A DNA stretch of 64,000 nucleotides from Blastocatellia bacterium (GTDB taxonomy: Bacteria > Acidobacteriota > Blastocatellia > UBA7656), in NCBI GenBank assembly GCA_035275065.1, contig DATENM010000087.1, forward strand, positions 104,830 to 168,829, in the 5' to 3' direction. Shown here piece by piece: positions 1-8,888 of the stretch (position 1 is its first letter; every line of letters starts with the position of its first letter). The notes beneath the pieces were generated by a model. That model did no database searches. It saw nothing but the letters and a program-made list of their open reading frames with translations, and was not told where the DNA came from. Made by a program: the position numbers and the translations under genes.

Positions 1-2
1 AC

Positions 3-530
3 GACATTAACAATGACGTGCATCTCGCGCTGGTCATGGGCGACATCGAGCCGGACGAAGACTTGCTGGTGCGGGTTCATTCGCAATGCGTGCTTGGCGA
101 TGTCTTCGGCTCGCTCAGGGACGACACCGGCTGGCAACTGCATCGCGCGCTTGAAATTATCGCCAACGAAGGGCGCGGCGTGTTGTTATACCTCAAGCAA
201 GAAGGGCGCGGCGTCGGCCTGGTCAATCAACTGCGCGCTTATCGCTTGATGGACGAGCAGAACAAGGACGCCGTCGAAGCCGAAGCGGCCATCGTCGGAT
301 TGCACAAGATGGACCCGCGCGATTACGGCATCGGCGCGCAGATTCTCCACGACCTCGGCGTCCGCAAGATGCGGTTGATCACTAACCACCCGGTGAAGCG
401 CGCGGCGCTCGAAGGCTTTGATCTGGAGATCACCGACCGCGTGCCCATCGAGATGGAGCCCAACGAGTCGAACGAAAAAGTGCTGCGCGCTCGGCGCGAA
501 AAACTCGGCCATTTGCTGACGAAGGTGTAG
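3..530 (+). CDS. ribA: GTP cyclohydrolase II domain (RibA or C-terminal part of RibBA), 5'-truncated
   Basis: C-terminal part of GTP cyclohydrolase II, which opens GTP at the first step of riboflavin synthesis in the cytoplasm. The frame is open to the left edge, so the start, and perhaps an N-terminal DHBP synthase domain as in RibBA, lies outside. Seen: HLALVMGDI, VRVHSQC, QEGRGVGL, RDYGIGAQIL and the family-typical end NEKVLRARREKLGHLL. Odd: the family holds zinc with a C-x10-C-x-C pattern, but only the first Cys is present; the second and third positions read Asp and Thr within SLRDDTGWQL. The domain may therefore be catalytically impaired or altered. Family assignment is firm; activity is doubtful. 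Confidence 0.9.
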   Translation, partial: DINNDVHLALVMGDIEPDEDLLVRVHSQCVLGDVFGSLRDDTGWQLHRALEIIANEGRGVLLYLKQEGRGVGLVNQLRAYRLMDEQNKDAVEAEAAIVGLHKMDPRDYGIGAQILHDLGVRKMRLITNHPVKRAALEGFDLEITDRVPIEMEPNESNEKVLRARREKLGHLLTKV

Positions 531-645
531 AAGTCAGGAGTCAGAAGTCAGAAGTCAGAATAAAAAGTGGAAGCGCGATAAGCGTACTCGCTGCCGCCGA
601 CTTCCTTATCCATTCTGACTTCTGACTCCTGACTCCTGACTCCTT
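531..645. repeat. Inverted repeat built of tandem GTCAGAA/GTCAGGA 7-mers
   Basis: Directly after the ribA stop, four 7-mer units of the type GTCAGGA/GTCAGAA run on the plus strand (about 531-571). Their complement, TCTGACT/TCCTGAC units, returns at about 612-645. The spacer is about 40 bases. The arms could form a long hairpin. The right arm ends about ten bases before the tamB ATG, so the tamB leader would begin in this structure. There is no T-tract typical of a terminator. Confidence 0.85.
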
Positions 646-655
646 GTTCATCATT

Positions 656-3600
656 ATGCGGAGAAAGCTACTCATCGCCGCGCTCGCCTTACTCGGGGTC
701 ATTCTTCTTTTATTCATTGCCGTCGTCTTCTACATTCGCAGCGGGCGGCTCGATCTCTACCTGCAATCACAGGTGATTGATGCGTTGAGCGACTTCGGCA
801 TCCGCGCCGAAATCGGCAACACCCACCTCGACCTTCGCGGCTACAAGGTGACGCTCGACGACGTGACGCTCTATGCCGGCGACGCCCGCGAGCCGTTCGG
901 CAAGGTCAAGCAGATGACCGCCGAGTTCTCGGTGATCTCTTACCTGCGCCGCGAGATCAATATTACGCATGTCGCCGTCAACCAGCCGGAAGTCTGGATG
1001 AGCGTGGACGCGCAGGGACGCTCGAACCTCGACAAGCTGCACGCGCCGCCCAGCAGCGAAGAAGAAAAGAAGAGCGGCGTCACCTTTCTGACCGCGCTGT
1101 TTGAAGTCAACAATGCCGCGTTCCACTACGACGACTTGCAGCGCAACATCCACGCCATCTTGCCCTTTGACCCCGGCAAAGACATGGCGGGGCTGACCTT
1201 GAAGCTGAAGCCGCGCGAGCCGCGCGCCCTCGTGGACAAAATCAATCACGACCTCGCGCTCAACTTTGACAAAGCGCAGATTAGCCGCGACGGTCAGACG
1301 ATCAACAACATTCAAGCCGCCGCCAGCGCCGTCGTTCACTACGACGAGAAGAACCGCGCCGAGCAGCGCATCGATGATCTGAGTTTCAAGTTTGGCTCCG
1401 ATGTCGGCAGCGTCAATGTCAGCGGCAACGTCGAAAGCTTCGCGCCGCTGAAGTACAACCTGCCGCAGGTCGAAGCGTCGGCGGCGCTTGAGCAGATCGC
1501 TAAAGTGTTCATGCCGGAAACCCGGATGAAAGGCGCGGTCGGCTTCACAGGCTCGGCCAGCGGCGTGGATGCCGAGTACACGGCGAAAGGTTTGCTGACC
1601 TCGGACGCGCTGACCGCCGGCAACGTCACGGTCGCCGGCCTTCAGGCCAACGCCAACGTCAGCGGCAAGGGCGCGGATTATCACGCGACCGGCGAAGTCA
1701 CATCATCGGCGCTCACTGCCGAAGGCTTTCGCGTCAGCGGCCTGCGCATCAAGACCAACGTCGAGGGCAGCGGCGACGAGTACAACGCGACAGGGGCGCT
1801 TTCGACCGGGCAGGCGGCGGGCCGCGGTGTCGAAATCAGCTCGGTGCGCGTAGACGACGCTCGCGTCAGAGGCGAGGGCGACCGTTTTAATGTGAGTGCC
1901 GCGATCAACGTGCCGGCGCTCAAGAGCGAGCGCATCAGCGTCAGCGGTCTCAGCGGGCGGCTGACGGCAGACCGCGGCAAATTTAGTCTCGAATCGTTCA
2001 CCGCCGCGACGCTCGGCGGCACGGTCGCCGGCAGCGCGACCATCGCTTATGGCGGCGGCGCATCGGCGGTTGACGTGCAGTTCCGCTCGCTCGATTTAGA
2101 TCAAGCGGCGACCGCCGCGGCGGCTCGACAGGTGCAGGTGCGCGGCACCGCAAACGGCACGGCGCGGTTGCAGTTCCCCGGCCTGAACTATCAAGCGGCG
2201 ACCGGGCGCATCGATGCGACCTTTGATGCGGCGGTGTCGCCTACGGAATCAACCGGCGAGCCGCTGCCGGCCAAAGGCGAGATTGCGCTGGCCGCCAACG
2301 GGCGCGGCTTCAACGTCGAGCGCGCCTTCGTGCATTCGGCCAACAGCGACCTGACTGTCAGCGGCAGCATCGGCTGGAAAGGCGACGCCAATTTTGATGT
2401 GAAGTTCAACTCGGCGGATATGGCCGAAGTGCAGCGCGCCGTCGAAGCCTTTGGCCTCGTCACCGACGAGATGAAGCGGGACTATCCCGTTGCCTTGACC
2501 GGGCCGGGCCAGTTCACGGGTCGCGTCTCCGGCTCGCTCGACCATCCCGAAGTCGGCGGCCATCTCAAGCTCGATTCGATTCAATCCGCCGGCGACACGG
2601 TAAGCGATGTGCCGCCGCAAGAGGTCGGCTCGTTCGAAGGTGACATCGCTTACAGTCCGGCGCTGCTGCGCATAGACAATGCCGCGCTGGTCAGGCCGGA
2701 CGGCTCGCGCGCCGACTTTTCACTGACGGCGCGGCTCGACCAGCAAGCGGCCAAAGACAAGAACGGCATCGCCGTCAAAGCCAACGTGCAGAGCTTCGAC
2801 TTGCCGAGTCTGGTGCGCGTGGCACAGCCGGGGCTGGCCAACCTGATCGGGCGCGGCACGATCACCGGGACGATTGACCTGAAAGGGCTGCCCGGCCCGC
2901 GCAGCATCGAAGGCACAGCCAACCTGTCGCTCAGCGCCGGCGAATTCAACCTGCCTTCGACCGAAGAAGGGCAAGATGTAGCCAAAATCACGGTTCCTGA
3001 ATTCACCGGCAACATCACCTTCGCCAACAGCGAGCTTGCCGTTCAGAACCTGCGCATGCGCGTCGGCAATCAGTCAGAGGTTCAAGGCGAGGGGCGATTC
3101 AACCTCGACACTTACGCGTATTCGCTCAACGCCACGGGCAAGAATATCGATCTCAGCGATCTCTCGCAAAAGCTTTCAGAGAGCGTGCGAATGACCGGCA
3201 CCGCCGATGTCACGGTCAACGGTCAGGGCAAGTGGGGCAATACCGAAGACTGGTCAGAGTTGAACCTCAACGCGCTGATTCAAGGCCAGAACGTCACGTT
3301 CAACGGGCGCGACCTCGGCAATGCCAAGGTCACGGCCCTCACCGAGAATGGCTTGCTGAAAGTCGAAGCCACGGCCAACGTGCTGGATAAGCCGCGCACG
3401 CTCGCGGCGACTATCGACCTGCGTGACCGCGACGCCTACCCGGTCAGCGCCAACATCGAATTCACCGACACAGATATTGGGCCTTACCTCGAACTGGTCG
3501 CGCCGGGCTTGAGCGGCATTTCAGGAACCGCTACCGGCACGATCAAACTGAGCGGCCCGCTGCGCGATCCCGACAAGCTTCAAGCCGTAGCCAATCTGAC

Positions 3601-5095
3601 CAAGCTCGAATTCGGCGGCGCGATCAACGAGCGCCAGCGTTATACGATTGCCAATCAAGGGCCGATCATTGTGACCGCCAGCCCCACAGGGGTTTCGATC
3701 AACCGCGTCACGCTGGTCGGCGAAGGCACAAGCATCACCATCGAAGGCACGCTGGCGCGCAACGGCGGCGCGCAGTCGCGCCTGAACGTCAACGGCGAGA
3801 TCAACCTGCGGCTGCTGTCGTCGTTCACGCAGATCGTCTTCACGACCGGCATCGCGCGCGTTGACGCATCGCTAGTCGGGCCGCTCGATTCGCCGCAACT
3901 GCTGGGCGTGGCGACGCTGCGCAACATCGGCGTGCGCGTCGTCGACGTGCCGCTCTCACTGGCGCGCGGCAATGGCACGATTCGCTTCACCTCGAATCAA
4001 GCGGTGATCGAAAACTTCAGCGGCAACGCGCCGGGCGGCGGCACGATTCAAATCAGCGGCGGCGCGGCGCTCGCGGGACTGGTGCCGGATCGCTGGCGCA
4101 TTGAAACGACGCTCGATCAGGTCGGCGTCGAATACCCGCGCGACACGCAGACAGTGATTGATGCCGAGTTGACGCTGCAAGGCAATCGCCGCGTGCAGGT
4201 GCTATCGGGCACTGCCGAAGTGCGCCGCGCTTCATACACCCGCGACCTGACGATTGAAGAATTGCTCGGCAGCAACGGCCCCTTATCGCCGACCTTCGTC
4301 GAAGTCGGGCCGGGCGGCGGCGGCGAAGGCGTCGGCGGCGGCGGCTTGCAAACCACGCTCGACCTGCGCATCACCGCGGACAATACGCTGATTATCAAAA
4401 ACAACATCGCCGATGCGGTCGGCAGCGCCTACTTGAACCTGCGCGGCGGGGTGGATGCCCCGGTCATCTCGGGCCGCGTGCTGCTGTCGCGCGGCACCAT
4501 CGAATTCCGGCGCGGGCGCTTCGAGCTGTCACGCGGCATTCTGACCTTGCCGCCGCGGCGCGGCGCTGATCTCAGCCTCGACCTGCAATCGGAAGCTGAC
4601 ATCAGCGGCTATCACATCACTGTCGGTTTCAACGGCACGCTTTCCAAGTTGCAGACGACCGTTTCTTCGGACCCGCCGCTGCCAGAGCCTGACATCATCT
4701 CGCTGGTGCTGACCGGCAGTGTGTCGGGCCAGCGCACGGAAGTCGCGGCAGTAACGCAGACCGGATTAGGGCTGGCGCAGTCTCTGTTATCCGCATCACT
4801 TTCGGAACAGATCGAGCGCGGCACGCAGCGCCTGTTCGGCACCAGCGGCAGCCGCTTCTCGATTGACCCGTTGTTGATCGGACGCGGCAGCGACCCGACG
4901 GCGCGCGTCACCTTTGGCCAGCGGATCACCAAAGACCTGACCGTGACCTATTCGCAGAACCTGACTTCGGGGCCGTCGGGCATCGAGCGGGTGATCCTGG
5001 TCGAGTACCGCTTGAGCAATCGCTTCTCGGTCGTCGGCTATCGCAACGAGCGCGGCGAGCTGGGATTCGATGTGCGCTTACGCAAACGTTTCTAA
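656..5095 (+). CDS. tamB: Translocation/assembly module protein TamB (DUF490)
   Basis: Large inner-membrane-anchored AsmA/TamB-type protein (about 1479 aa) that spans the periplasm and helps insert outer-membrane proteins or move phospholipids. Seen: an N-terminal hydrophobic anchor (LLIAALALLGVILLLFIAVV), a long beta-rich repetitive middle with many G-x-A/V-T-V strands, and the DUF490 C-terminus (roughly the last 350 residues) ending in FDVRLRKRF, a beta-strand end with terminal Phe. The ATG at 656 is chosen over a TTG at 644, because 644 lies inside the inverted repeat. It overlaps the next gene by one base (TAATG), so the two are probably co-translated. No separate TamA is seen; the adjacent BamA-like protein is the likely partner. 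Confidence 0.93.
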   Translation: MRRKLLIAALALLGVILLLFIAVVFYIRSGRLDLYLQSQVIDALSDFGIRAEIGNTHLDLRGYKVTLDDVTLYAGDAREPFGKVKQMTAEFSVISYLRREINITHVAVNQPEVWMSVDAQGRSNLDKLHAPPSSEEEKKSGVTFLTALFEVNNAAFHYDDLQRNIHAILPFDPGKDMAGLTLKLKPREPRALVDKINHDLALNFDKAQISRDGQTINNIQAAASAVVHYDEKNRAEQRIDDLSFKFGSDVGSVNVSGNVESFAPLKYNLPQVEASAALEQIAKVFMPETRMKGAVGFTGSASGVDAEYTAKGLLTSDALTAGNVTVAGLQANANVSGKGADYHATGEVTSSALTAEGFRVSGLRIKTNVEGSGDEYNATGALSTGQAAGRGVEISSVRVDDARVRGEGDRFNVSAAINVPALKSERISVSGLSGRLTADRGKFSLESFTAATLGGTVAGSATIAYGGGASAVDVQFRSLDLDQAATAAAARQVQVRGTANGTARLQFPGLNYQAATGRIDATFDAAVSPTESTGEPLPAKGEIALAANGRGFNVERAFVHSANSDLTVSGSIGWKGDANFDVKFNSADMAEVQRAVEAFGLVTDEMKRDYPVALTGPGQFTGRVSGSLDHPEVGGHLKLDSIQSAGDTVSDVPPQEVGSFEGDIAYSPALLRIDNAALVRPDGSRADFSLTARLDQQAAKDKNGIAVKANVQSFDLPSLVRVAQPGLANLIGRGTITGTIDLKGLPGPRSIEGTANLSLSAGEFNLPSTEEGQDVAKITVPEFTGNITFANSELAVQNLRMRVGNQSEVQGEGRFNLDTYAYSLNATGKNIDLSDLSQKLSESVRMTGTADVTVNGQGKWGNTEDWSELNLNALIQGQNVTFNGRDLGNAKVTALTENGLLKVEATANVLDKPRTLAATIDLRDRDAYPVSANIEFTDTDIGPYLELVAPGLSGISGTATGTIKLSGPLRDPDKLQAVANLTKLEFGGAINERQRYTIANQGPIIVTASPTGVSINRVTLVGEGTSITIEGTLARNGGAQSRLNVNGEINLRLLSSFTQIVFTTGIARVDASLVGPLDSPQLLGVATLRNIGVRVVDVPLSLARGNGTIRFTSNQAVIENFSGNAPGGGTIQISGGAALAGLVPDRWRIETTLDQVGVEYPRDTQTVIDAELTLQGNRRVQVLSGTAEVRRASYTRDLTIEELLGSNGPLSPTFVEVGPGGGGEGVGGGGLQTTLDLRITADNTLIIKNNIADAVGSAYLNLRGGVDAPVISGRVLLSRGTIEFRRGRFELSRGILTLPPRRGADLSLDLQSEADISGYHITVGFNGTLSKLQTTVSSDPPLPEPDIISLVLTGSVSGQRTEVAAVTQTGLGLAQSLLSASLSEQIERGTQRLFGTSGSRFSIDPLLIGRGSDPTARVTFGQRITKDLTVTYSQNLTSGPSGIERVILVEYRLSNRFSVVGYRNERGELGFDVRLRKRF

Positions 5096-8000
5096 TGATG
5101 AAGCTCCGTATGCAAAGCCGGCAGAGCGATCTGGACAGCATGAGCGACCGCAGAGGCCGCGGAGGGGCGCAGAGGCTTGTCGAGTATGCTCCTCTGCGTC
5201 CCTCCGCGGCCTCTGCGGTCGGTTTGATCTTCCTTGTTTTCGCCTTTTGCCTTTTGCCTTCCGTTTGCGCGCAGGCGCAGACGGCGGAGTTTTTGGGGCG
5301 GCAGGTGACCGGCGTGACCGTCGAGATCGAAGGCGCGCCGGGCAGCGCCGTGACCGAGATGCGCGCGCTGATTGACGTCGCGTCGGGCCAGGATTATTCG
5401 CCGGGGCGCATTCACGATTCGCTGGTGCGGCTCTTTCGCTCAGGGTTGATCGCCAACGCGCGCGTCGAAGCGACGGCAGACGGCGCAAACGGCGTCGCCC
5501 TGCGCTTCTTCGTCCGTCCGCGCGCCCGCATCGATGCCATCGCCTTCGCGGGCACCCCCATCTTTCCGGCCACCGAATTGCGCGCCCGCCTGAATCAGCT
5601 CGACCCGGGCCAGTTTGCCTCAAGCGCGGCGGTGCAGCGCGGCCTCGGCGAGTTACAGGCGTTCTATTCATCGCGTGGCTACCTCAAGGCGCAGATCACT
5701 TCTGACGTGCAGCTCGACCCGGCCGGCACCCGCGCGACGGTCATCTACACGATCAATCCCGGCGAGCAAGCGAAGGTCTCGAAGTTCGAGATTACGGTCA
5801 GAGGCGAGCGCCTCGACTTCAGCAAGCTGCCGCACACGATTGTTGAAGGCCAGCCGTTTTCGGCGTCAGCCGTGCAGGACGTGATGGACCACCTGCGCGA
5901 CTTCTACCTCAACCAGGATTATCTTGGCGCGCGCATTACTCAGAACATCACGCCCGACGTCAACACCAACTCGGTGGCGGTCGTCGTCAATGTGGTTTCG
6001 GGGCCGAAGATCACGGTCAGCGTCGAAGGGCTGGACATCAGCCGCGATCAGATGCGCAAGACACTGCCCTTCTTCAGACAGGGCGGCGTCGATGACTTCT
6101 CGCTTGAAGAAGGCGCGCGCCGCCTGCGCGAGTATGCGCAGGGTAAGGGCTATTTCTTCGCCAGCGTGACGCGCCCGCAGGCGCCGCGCCGAACGCAGAC
6201 GGCGGCGACGCTGGTTTATAAGGTGACGACGGGCGGGCGTTACAAGCTGACCGACATCGAGATCAATGGGGTTGACGCCATCCCGCATCGCACCCTCGAA
6301 GAGCAGATGAAGTCGAAGGTGGCATCTTCGCTGCCGATCATCGGTAACCACTATGGCCTGACCAACGACGATTACTTGCGGCAGGACGCCAACCTGATTC
6401 AGAAGCGCTTGCGCGAAGTCGGCTACCGGCGCGCTCACGTCGACGTGCGGCGCGGCGTGTCGCCGACCGGCAATAGCCTGATCATCACCTACGACGTGCA
6501 GCAGGGGCCGCGCACCTATGTCGAAGAGGTTGCCATTCGCGGCAACACGGTATTGACCGTTGACGAGTTGCGGCAAGACATGGAGATCAAGCAGGGCGAG
6601 CCGCTCGTGGCCTCAGTCGTCAACAGTGACACGGAGCGCTTGCTTTCGGTCTACACAACGCGCGGCTATGCGGCGGCGGAAGTCATATCCGAAGCGGTCG
6701 AGCTTGGCACCTTCGAAGGTCAGGACCGCGTGCGCCTGCTGTTTGCGGTCAACGAAGGCAATCGCGTGCGCATTCAGAGTGTGACGACACGCGGCACGGC
6801 GCACAGCGACACCGGGCGGCTCGAACGCGACTTCTACCTGTTCAAAGCCGGTGACTGGCTGCGCAACGACCTGCTGCAAGAGACCGAGCAACAGCTTTAC
6901 GACACCAACGCCTTCAACTCGGTCAACATCACGTCTGAAGCGGTCGGCCAGACCGCCAACAACATCGAAGAGCGCGCCGTCACCGTCAACCTCCTGGAAG
7001 CCAAGCGGCGCGACCTGTTGTTCGGCTTCGGCTATCAGGCGAACGTCAATACCAAGACGATCCCCGGCCTCGCCTTTCTGCACGGCGTCCGCGGCCTGAC
7101 GCAGCTCACCTATTACAACCTCTTCGGCAAGCTCTACACCGGCAGCACGCAGATCCGTGTCGCCGAAAACGAGCTGTTCGGACAGATTTCGTTGCAGAAC
7201 CCGCGCCCGTTCGGCACACGTTTCCCGACCCTGTTTTCGCTCTTCGCGCGGCGGCTGGGTGAGCGCGACTTTCGCTCTGATCGCTACACGGCGTCGTTGC
7301 AGGCCGAGCGCCGCGTGACCCCGAATTTTATCGTCTTCGCCAGTTACAACTTCGAGCGCATCAGCATCTTTGGCCTTCCCTGCCAGTTGAGCGAAGTCGA
7401 GGCGGGCGATTGTCCCGGCCTGTCGCTGGAAGAGATTCAGCGCAACTCGCGGCCCATCCGCCTGGGGCGCATCGGGCCGAGCTTCGCTTACGACACGCGC
7501 GATAATAAGTTTGATCCGACCAGGGGGATGCAGACGGTTGGCAGTTTTTATTTCGCCTCGAAGGCGCTGGGCGGCAACGAGCAATTCATCAAGCTCAGCC
7601 TCGAGCACAACCGTTACTACGCGCTGCCGCGCTTCCGCGACACCGTCTACTCGCTGTCGGGGCGGGTAGGGTTGGCGTCGCCGTTCGGTGGCCAAACCAC
7701 GCTGCCGATCTCTGAGCGATTCTTCGCCGGCGGCTCGCGCGATTTGCGCGGCTTCGGGTTTGAAGAAGCCGGGCCAACGATCCTGGTGCCGCAGCGCGAC
7801 ACGGCGGGCAATATCATTCGCAATGACGATGGCACACCGAAGCTGATGTTGAGCCCGCTGGGCGGCAACGCCGTGCTGGTCGTCAACAATGAGCTACGCT
7901 TCCCGATCTGGCGCGACCTGGGCGGCGCGGTCTTTTCAGACACCGGCAACGTCTTCCAGCGCGTGCGCGACATGAAGCCGTCGAACCTGACACAGACCTT

Positions 8001-8127
8001 CGGCTTCGGCGTGCGGGTTAAAACGCCGGTCGGGCCTGTGCGCTTTGACGTCGGCTTCCTGGTCTTCAACAAGCCGGCGGGCTATGACAGTTATCATCTC
8101 CACTTCACGATTGGACAGACGTTCTAA
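5095..8127 (+). CDS. BamA/TamA-type outer-membrane assembly protein with extended POTRA array
   Basis: Outer-membrane beta-barrel insertase of the Omp85 family (1010 aa). After an N-terminal segment and a signal-like stretch (LIFLVFAFCLLPSVCAQA, about residues 43-60) I count about seven consecutive POTRA-like units up to about residue 630. The C-terminal D15/surface-antigen barrel follows, with LRGFGFEEAGP matching the conserved V/L-R-G-F barrel-lid motif and a terminal Phe (IGQTF). Canonical BamA has five POTRAs and TamA three. The first ~45 residues are arginine-rich and encoded by an inverted repeat, so the true start may be downstream or this may be a repeat-extended leader. It follows tamB directly (one-base overlap) and precedes a SurA-like gene. 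Confidence 0.93.
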   Translation: MMKLRMQSRQSDLDSMSDRRGRGGAQRLVEYAPLRPSAASAVGLIFLVFAFCLLPSVCAQAQTAEFLGRQVTGVTVEIEGAPGSAVTEMRALIDVASGQDYSPGRIHDSLVRLFRSGLIANARVEATADGANGVALRFFVRPRARIDAIAFAGTPIFPATELRARLNQLDPGQFASSAAVQRGLGELQAFYSSRGYLKAQITSDVQLDPAGTRATVIYTINPGEQAKVSKFEITVRGERLDFSKLPHTIVEGQPFSASAVQDVMDHLRDFYLNQDYLGARITQNITPDVNTNSVAVVVNVVSGPKITVSVEGLDISRDQMRKTLPFFRQGGVDDFSLEEGARRLREYAQGKGYFFASVTRPQAPRRTQTAATLVYKVTTGGRYKLTDIEINGVDAIPHRTLEEQMKSKVASSLPIIGNHYGLTNDDYLRQDANLIQKRLREVGYRRAHVDVRRGVSPTGNSLIITYDVQQGPRTYVEEVAIRGNTVLTVDELRQDMEIKQGEPLVASVVNSDTERLLSVYTTRGYAAAEVISEAVELGTFEGQDRVRLLFAVNEGNRVRIQSVTTRGTAHSDTGRLERDFYLFKAGDWLRNDLLQETEQQLYDTNAFNSVNITSEAVGQTANNIEERAVTVNLLEAKRRDLLFGFGYQANVNTKTIPGLAFLHGVRGLTQLTYYNLFGKLYTGSTQIRVAENELFGQISLQNPRPFGTRFPTLFSLFARRLGERDFRSDRYTASLQAERRVTPNFIVFASYNFERISIFGLPCQLSEVEAGDCPGLSLEEIQRNSRPIRLGRIGPSFAYDTRDNKFDPTRGMQTVGSFYFASKALGGNEQFIKLSLEHNRYYALPRFRDTVYSLSGRVGLASPFGGQTTLPISERFFAGGSRDLRGFGFEEAGPTILVPQRDTAGNIIRNDDGTPKLMLSPLGGNAVLVVNNELRFPIWRDLGGAVFSDTGNVFQRVRDMKPSNLTQTFGFGVRVKTPVGPVRFDVGFLVFNKPAGYDSYHLHFTIGQTF
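5146..5220. repeat. Inverted repeat (GACCGCAGAGGCCGCGGAGG type) inside the BamA-like 5' coding region
   Basis: The left arm at 5146-5176 and right arm at 5191-5220 are near-perfect reverse complements of about 30 bases, with a 14-base loop. The element lies inside the annotated reading frame, just before the codons of the hydrophobic signal segment. The encoded peptide (RRGRGGAQRL then LRPSAASAV) is not like any Omp85 N-terminus. This suggests an inserted repeat that either sits in the leader or has been recruited into the protein. Confidence 0.85.
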
Positions 8128-8130
8128 TCA

Positions 8131-8264
8131 AGTAAAAAGGTAAAAGGTAAAAGGCAAAAGTGGAAAAGAAGGAACGCAGCTCGGTACAAAGCGATTCTCT
8201 GGCGAGCAGGCTGAGAGCGATTGGCTTCCTGACTTTTTACTTTTTACTTTTTACTTTTTACTTG
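8131..8264. repeat. Inverted repeat of AAAAGGT/TTTTTAC 7-mers spanning the SurA-like gene start
   Basis: The left arm (8131-8163) consists of GTAAAAG/GCAAAAG units on the plus strand. The right arm (8232-8263) consists of TTTTTAC units, the complement. The left arm ends over the GTG start codon, and the right arm encodes the hydrophobic core of the signal peptide. A related copy lies at 29152-29270. Confidence 0.85.
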
Positions 8265-8888
8265 TCTGCGGCACAGCCCCAGAAGGTGGTGGATCAGATC
8301 GTCGCGCTGGTCAACGACGACATTATCACGCGCAGCGATTTGCTGTGGAGTTTGGCGATGGACCCGCAAGCGCCCAACCCGGCGGAAGGGGTGAGCTCTG
8401 AGCTGCTGCGCCAGAAGCTCGACGTGATGCTCGATCAACGGTTGATTGCGCAGGAAGCGCGCCGCGTGCCGACCGCCGAGATTACCGCCGAAGATATCAA
8501 TCAGCGGCGCGCGGCGCTGGTGAAAGGATTTCGCTCGGAGCAGGCATTCTTACAACGCACAGGGGCGGTCGGCCTGACCCCGGCGCGGGTCAACGACTTG
8601 ATCCGCGAGATGCTGCTGATCGAGCGCTTCGTGGACTTTCGCTTCCGCTCGTTCATCTTTGTGACCGAGGCAGAGATTCAGCGCTATTACGACGAAACGC
8701 TGGCGCCGCGCATCCGCGAGCGCGGCCAGGTGGTGCCGGGGCTCGATGACCGGCTGCCGAATGAAAACCTCACCGTGCGCGCCCGCATCACCGAGATCAT
8801 CCGCCAGCAGAAGATCAATCAGGAGATTGACCGCTTTCTCAACGCCACCCGCCAGCGTGCAGACATCACCATCCTCACCGAGCCTTAG
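8160..8888 (+). CDS. SurA N-terminal-domain-like periplasmic chaperone without a PPIase domain
   Basis: Secreted chaperone-like protein (242 aa) that probably holds unfolded outer-membrane proteins for the upstream BamA-like insertase. Seen: a signal-like stretch (LTFYFLLFTFYLSA), then VVDQIVALVNDDIITRSDL, the hallmark start of SurA/PpiC-type proteins, and helix-rich SurA_N sequence. The parvulin (rotamase) domain that follows in SurA is absent; the protein ends about 100 residues after the N-domain. The GTG at 8160 is the start that keeps the signal sequence, 32 bases after the BamA-like stop. The signal hydrophobic core is encoded by the TTTTTAC repeat arm. The TAG stop coincides with the first bases of a MITE-like repeat. 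Confidence 0.85.
   Translation: MEKKERSSVQSDSLASRLRAIGFLTFYFLLFTFYLSAAQPQKVVDQIVALVNDDIITRSDLLWSLAMDPQAPNPAEGVSSELLRQKLDVMLDQRLIAQEARRVPTAEITAEDINQRRAALVKGFRSEQAFLQRTGAVGLTPARVNDLIREMLLIERFVDFRFRSFIFVTEAEIQRYYDETLAPRIRERGQVVPGLDDRLPNENLTVRARITEIIRQQKINQEIDRFLNATRQRADITILTEP

Noticed and set aside
644..655. TTG at 644 as the tamB start
   Set aside because: It lies inside the inverted-repeat arm; the ATG at 656 precedes the membrane anchor directly.
767..1684. Long minus-strand frame inside tamB (305 codons)
   Set aside because: Low-complexity, charged composition with no family motif, opposite to a clear gene; produced by GC-rich codon bias.
6613..7695. 360-codon minus-strand frame in the BamA-like gene
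   Set aside because: Lies wholly against POTRA/barrel codons and shows no domain; shadow frame.
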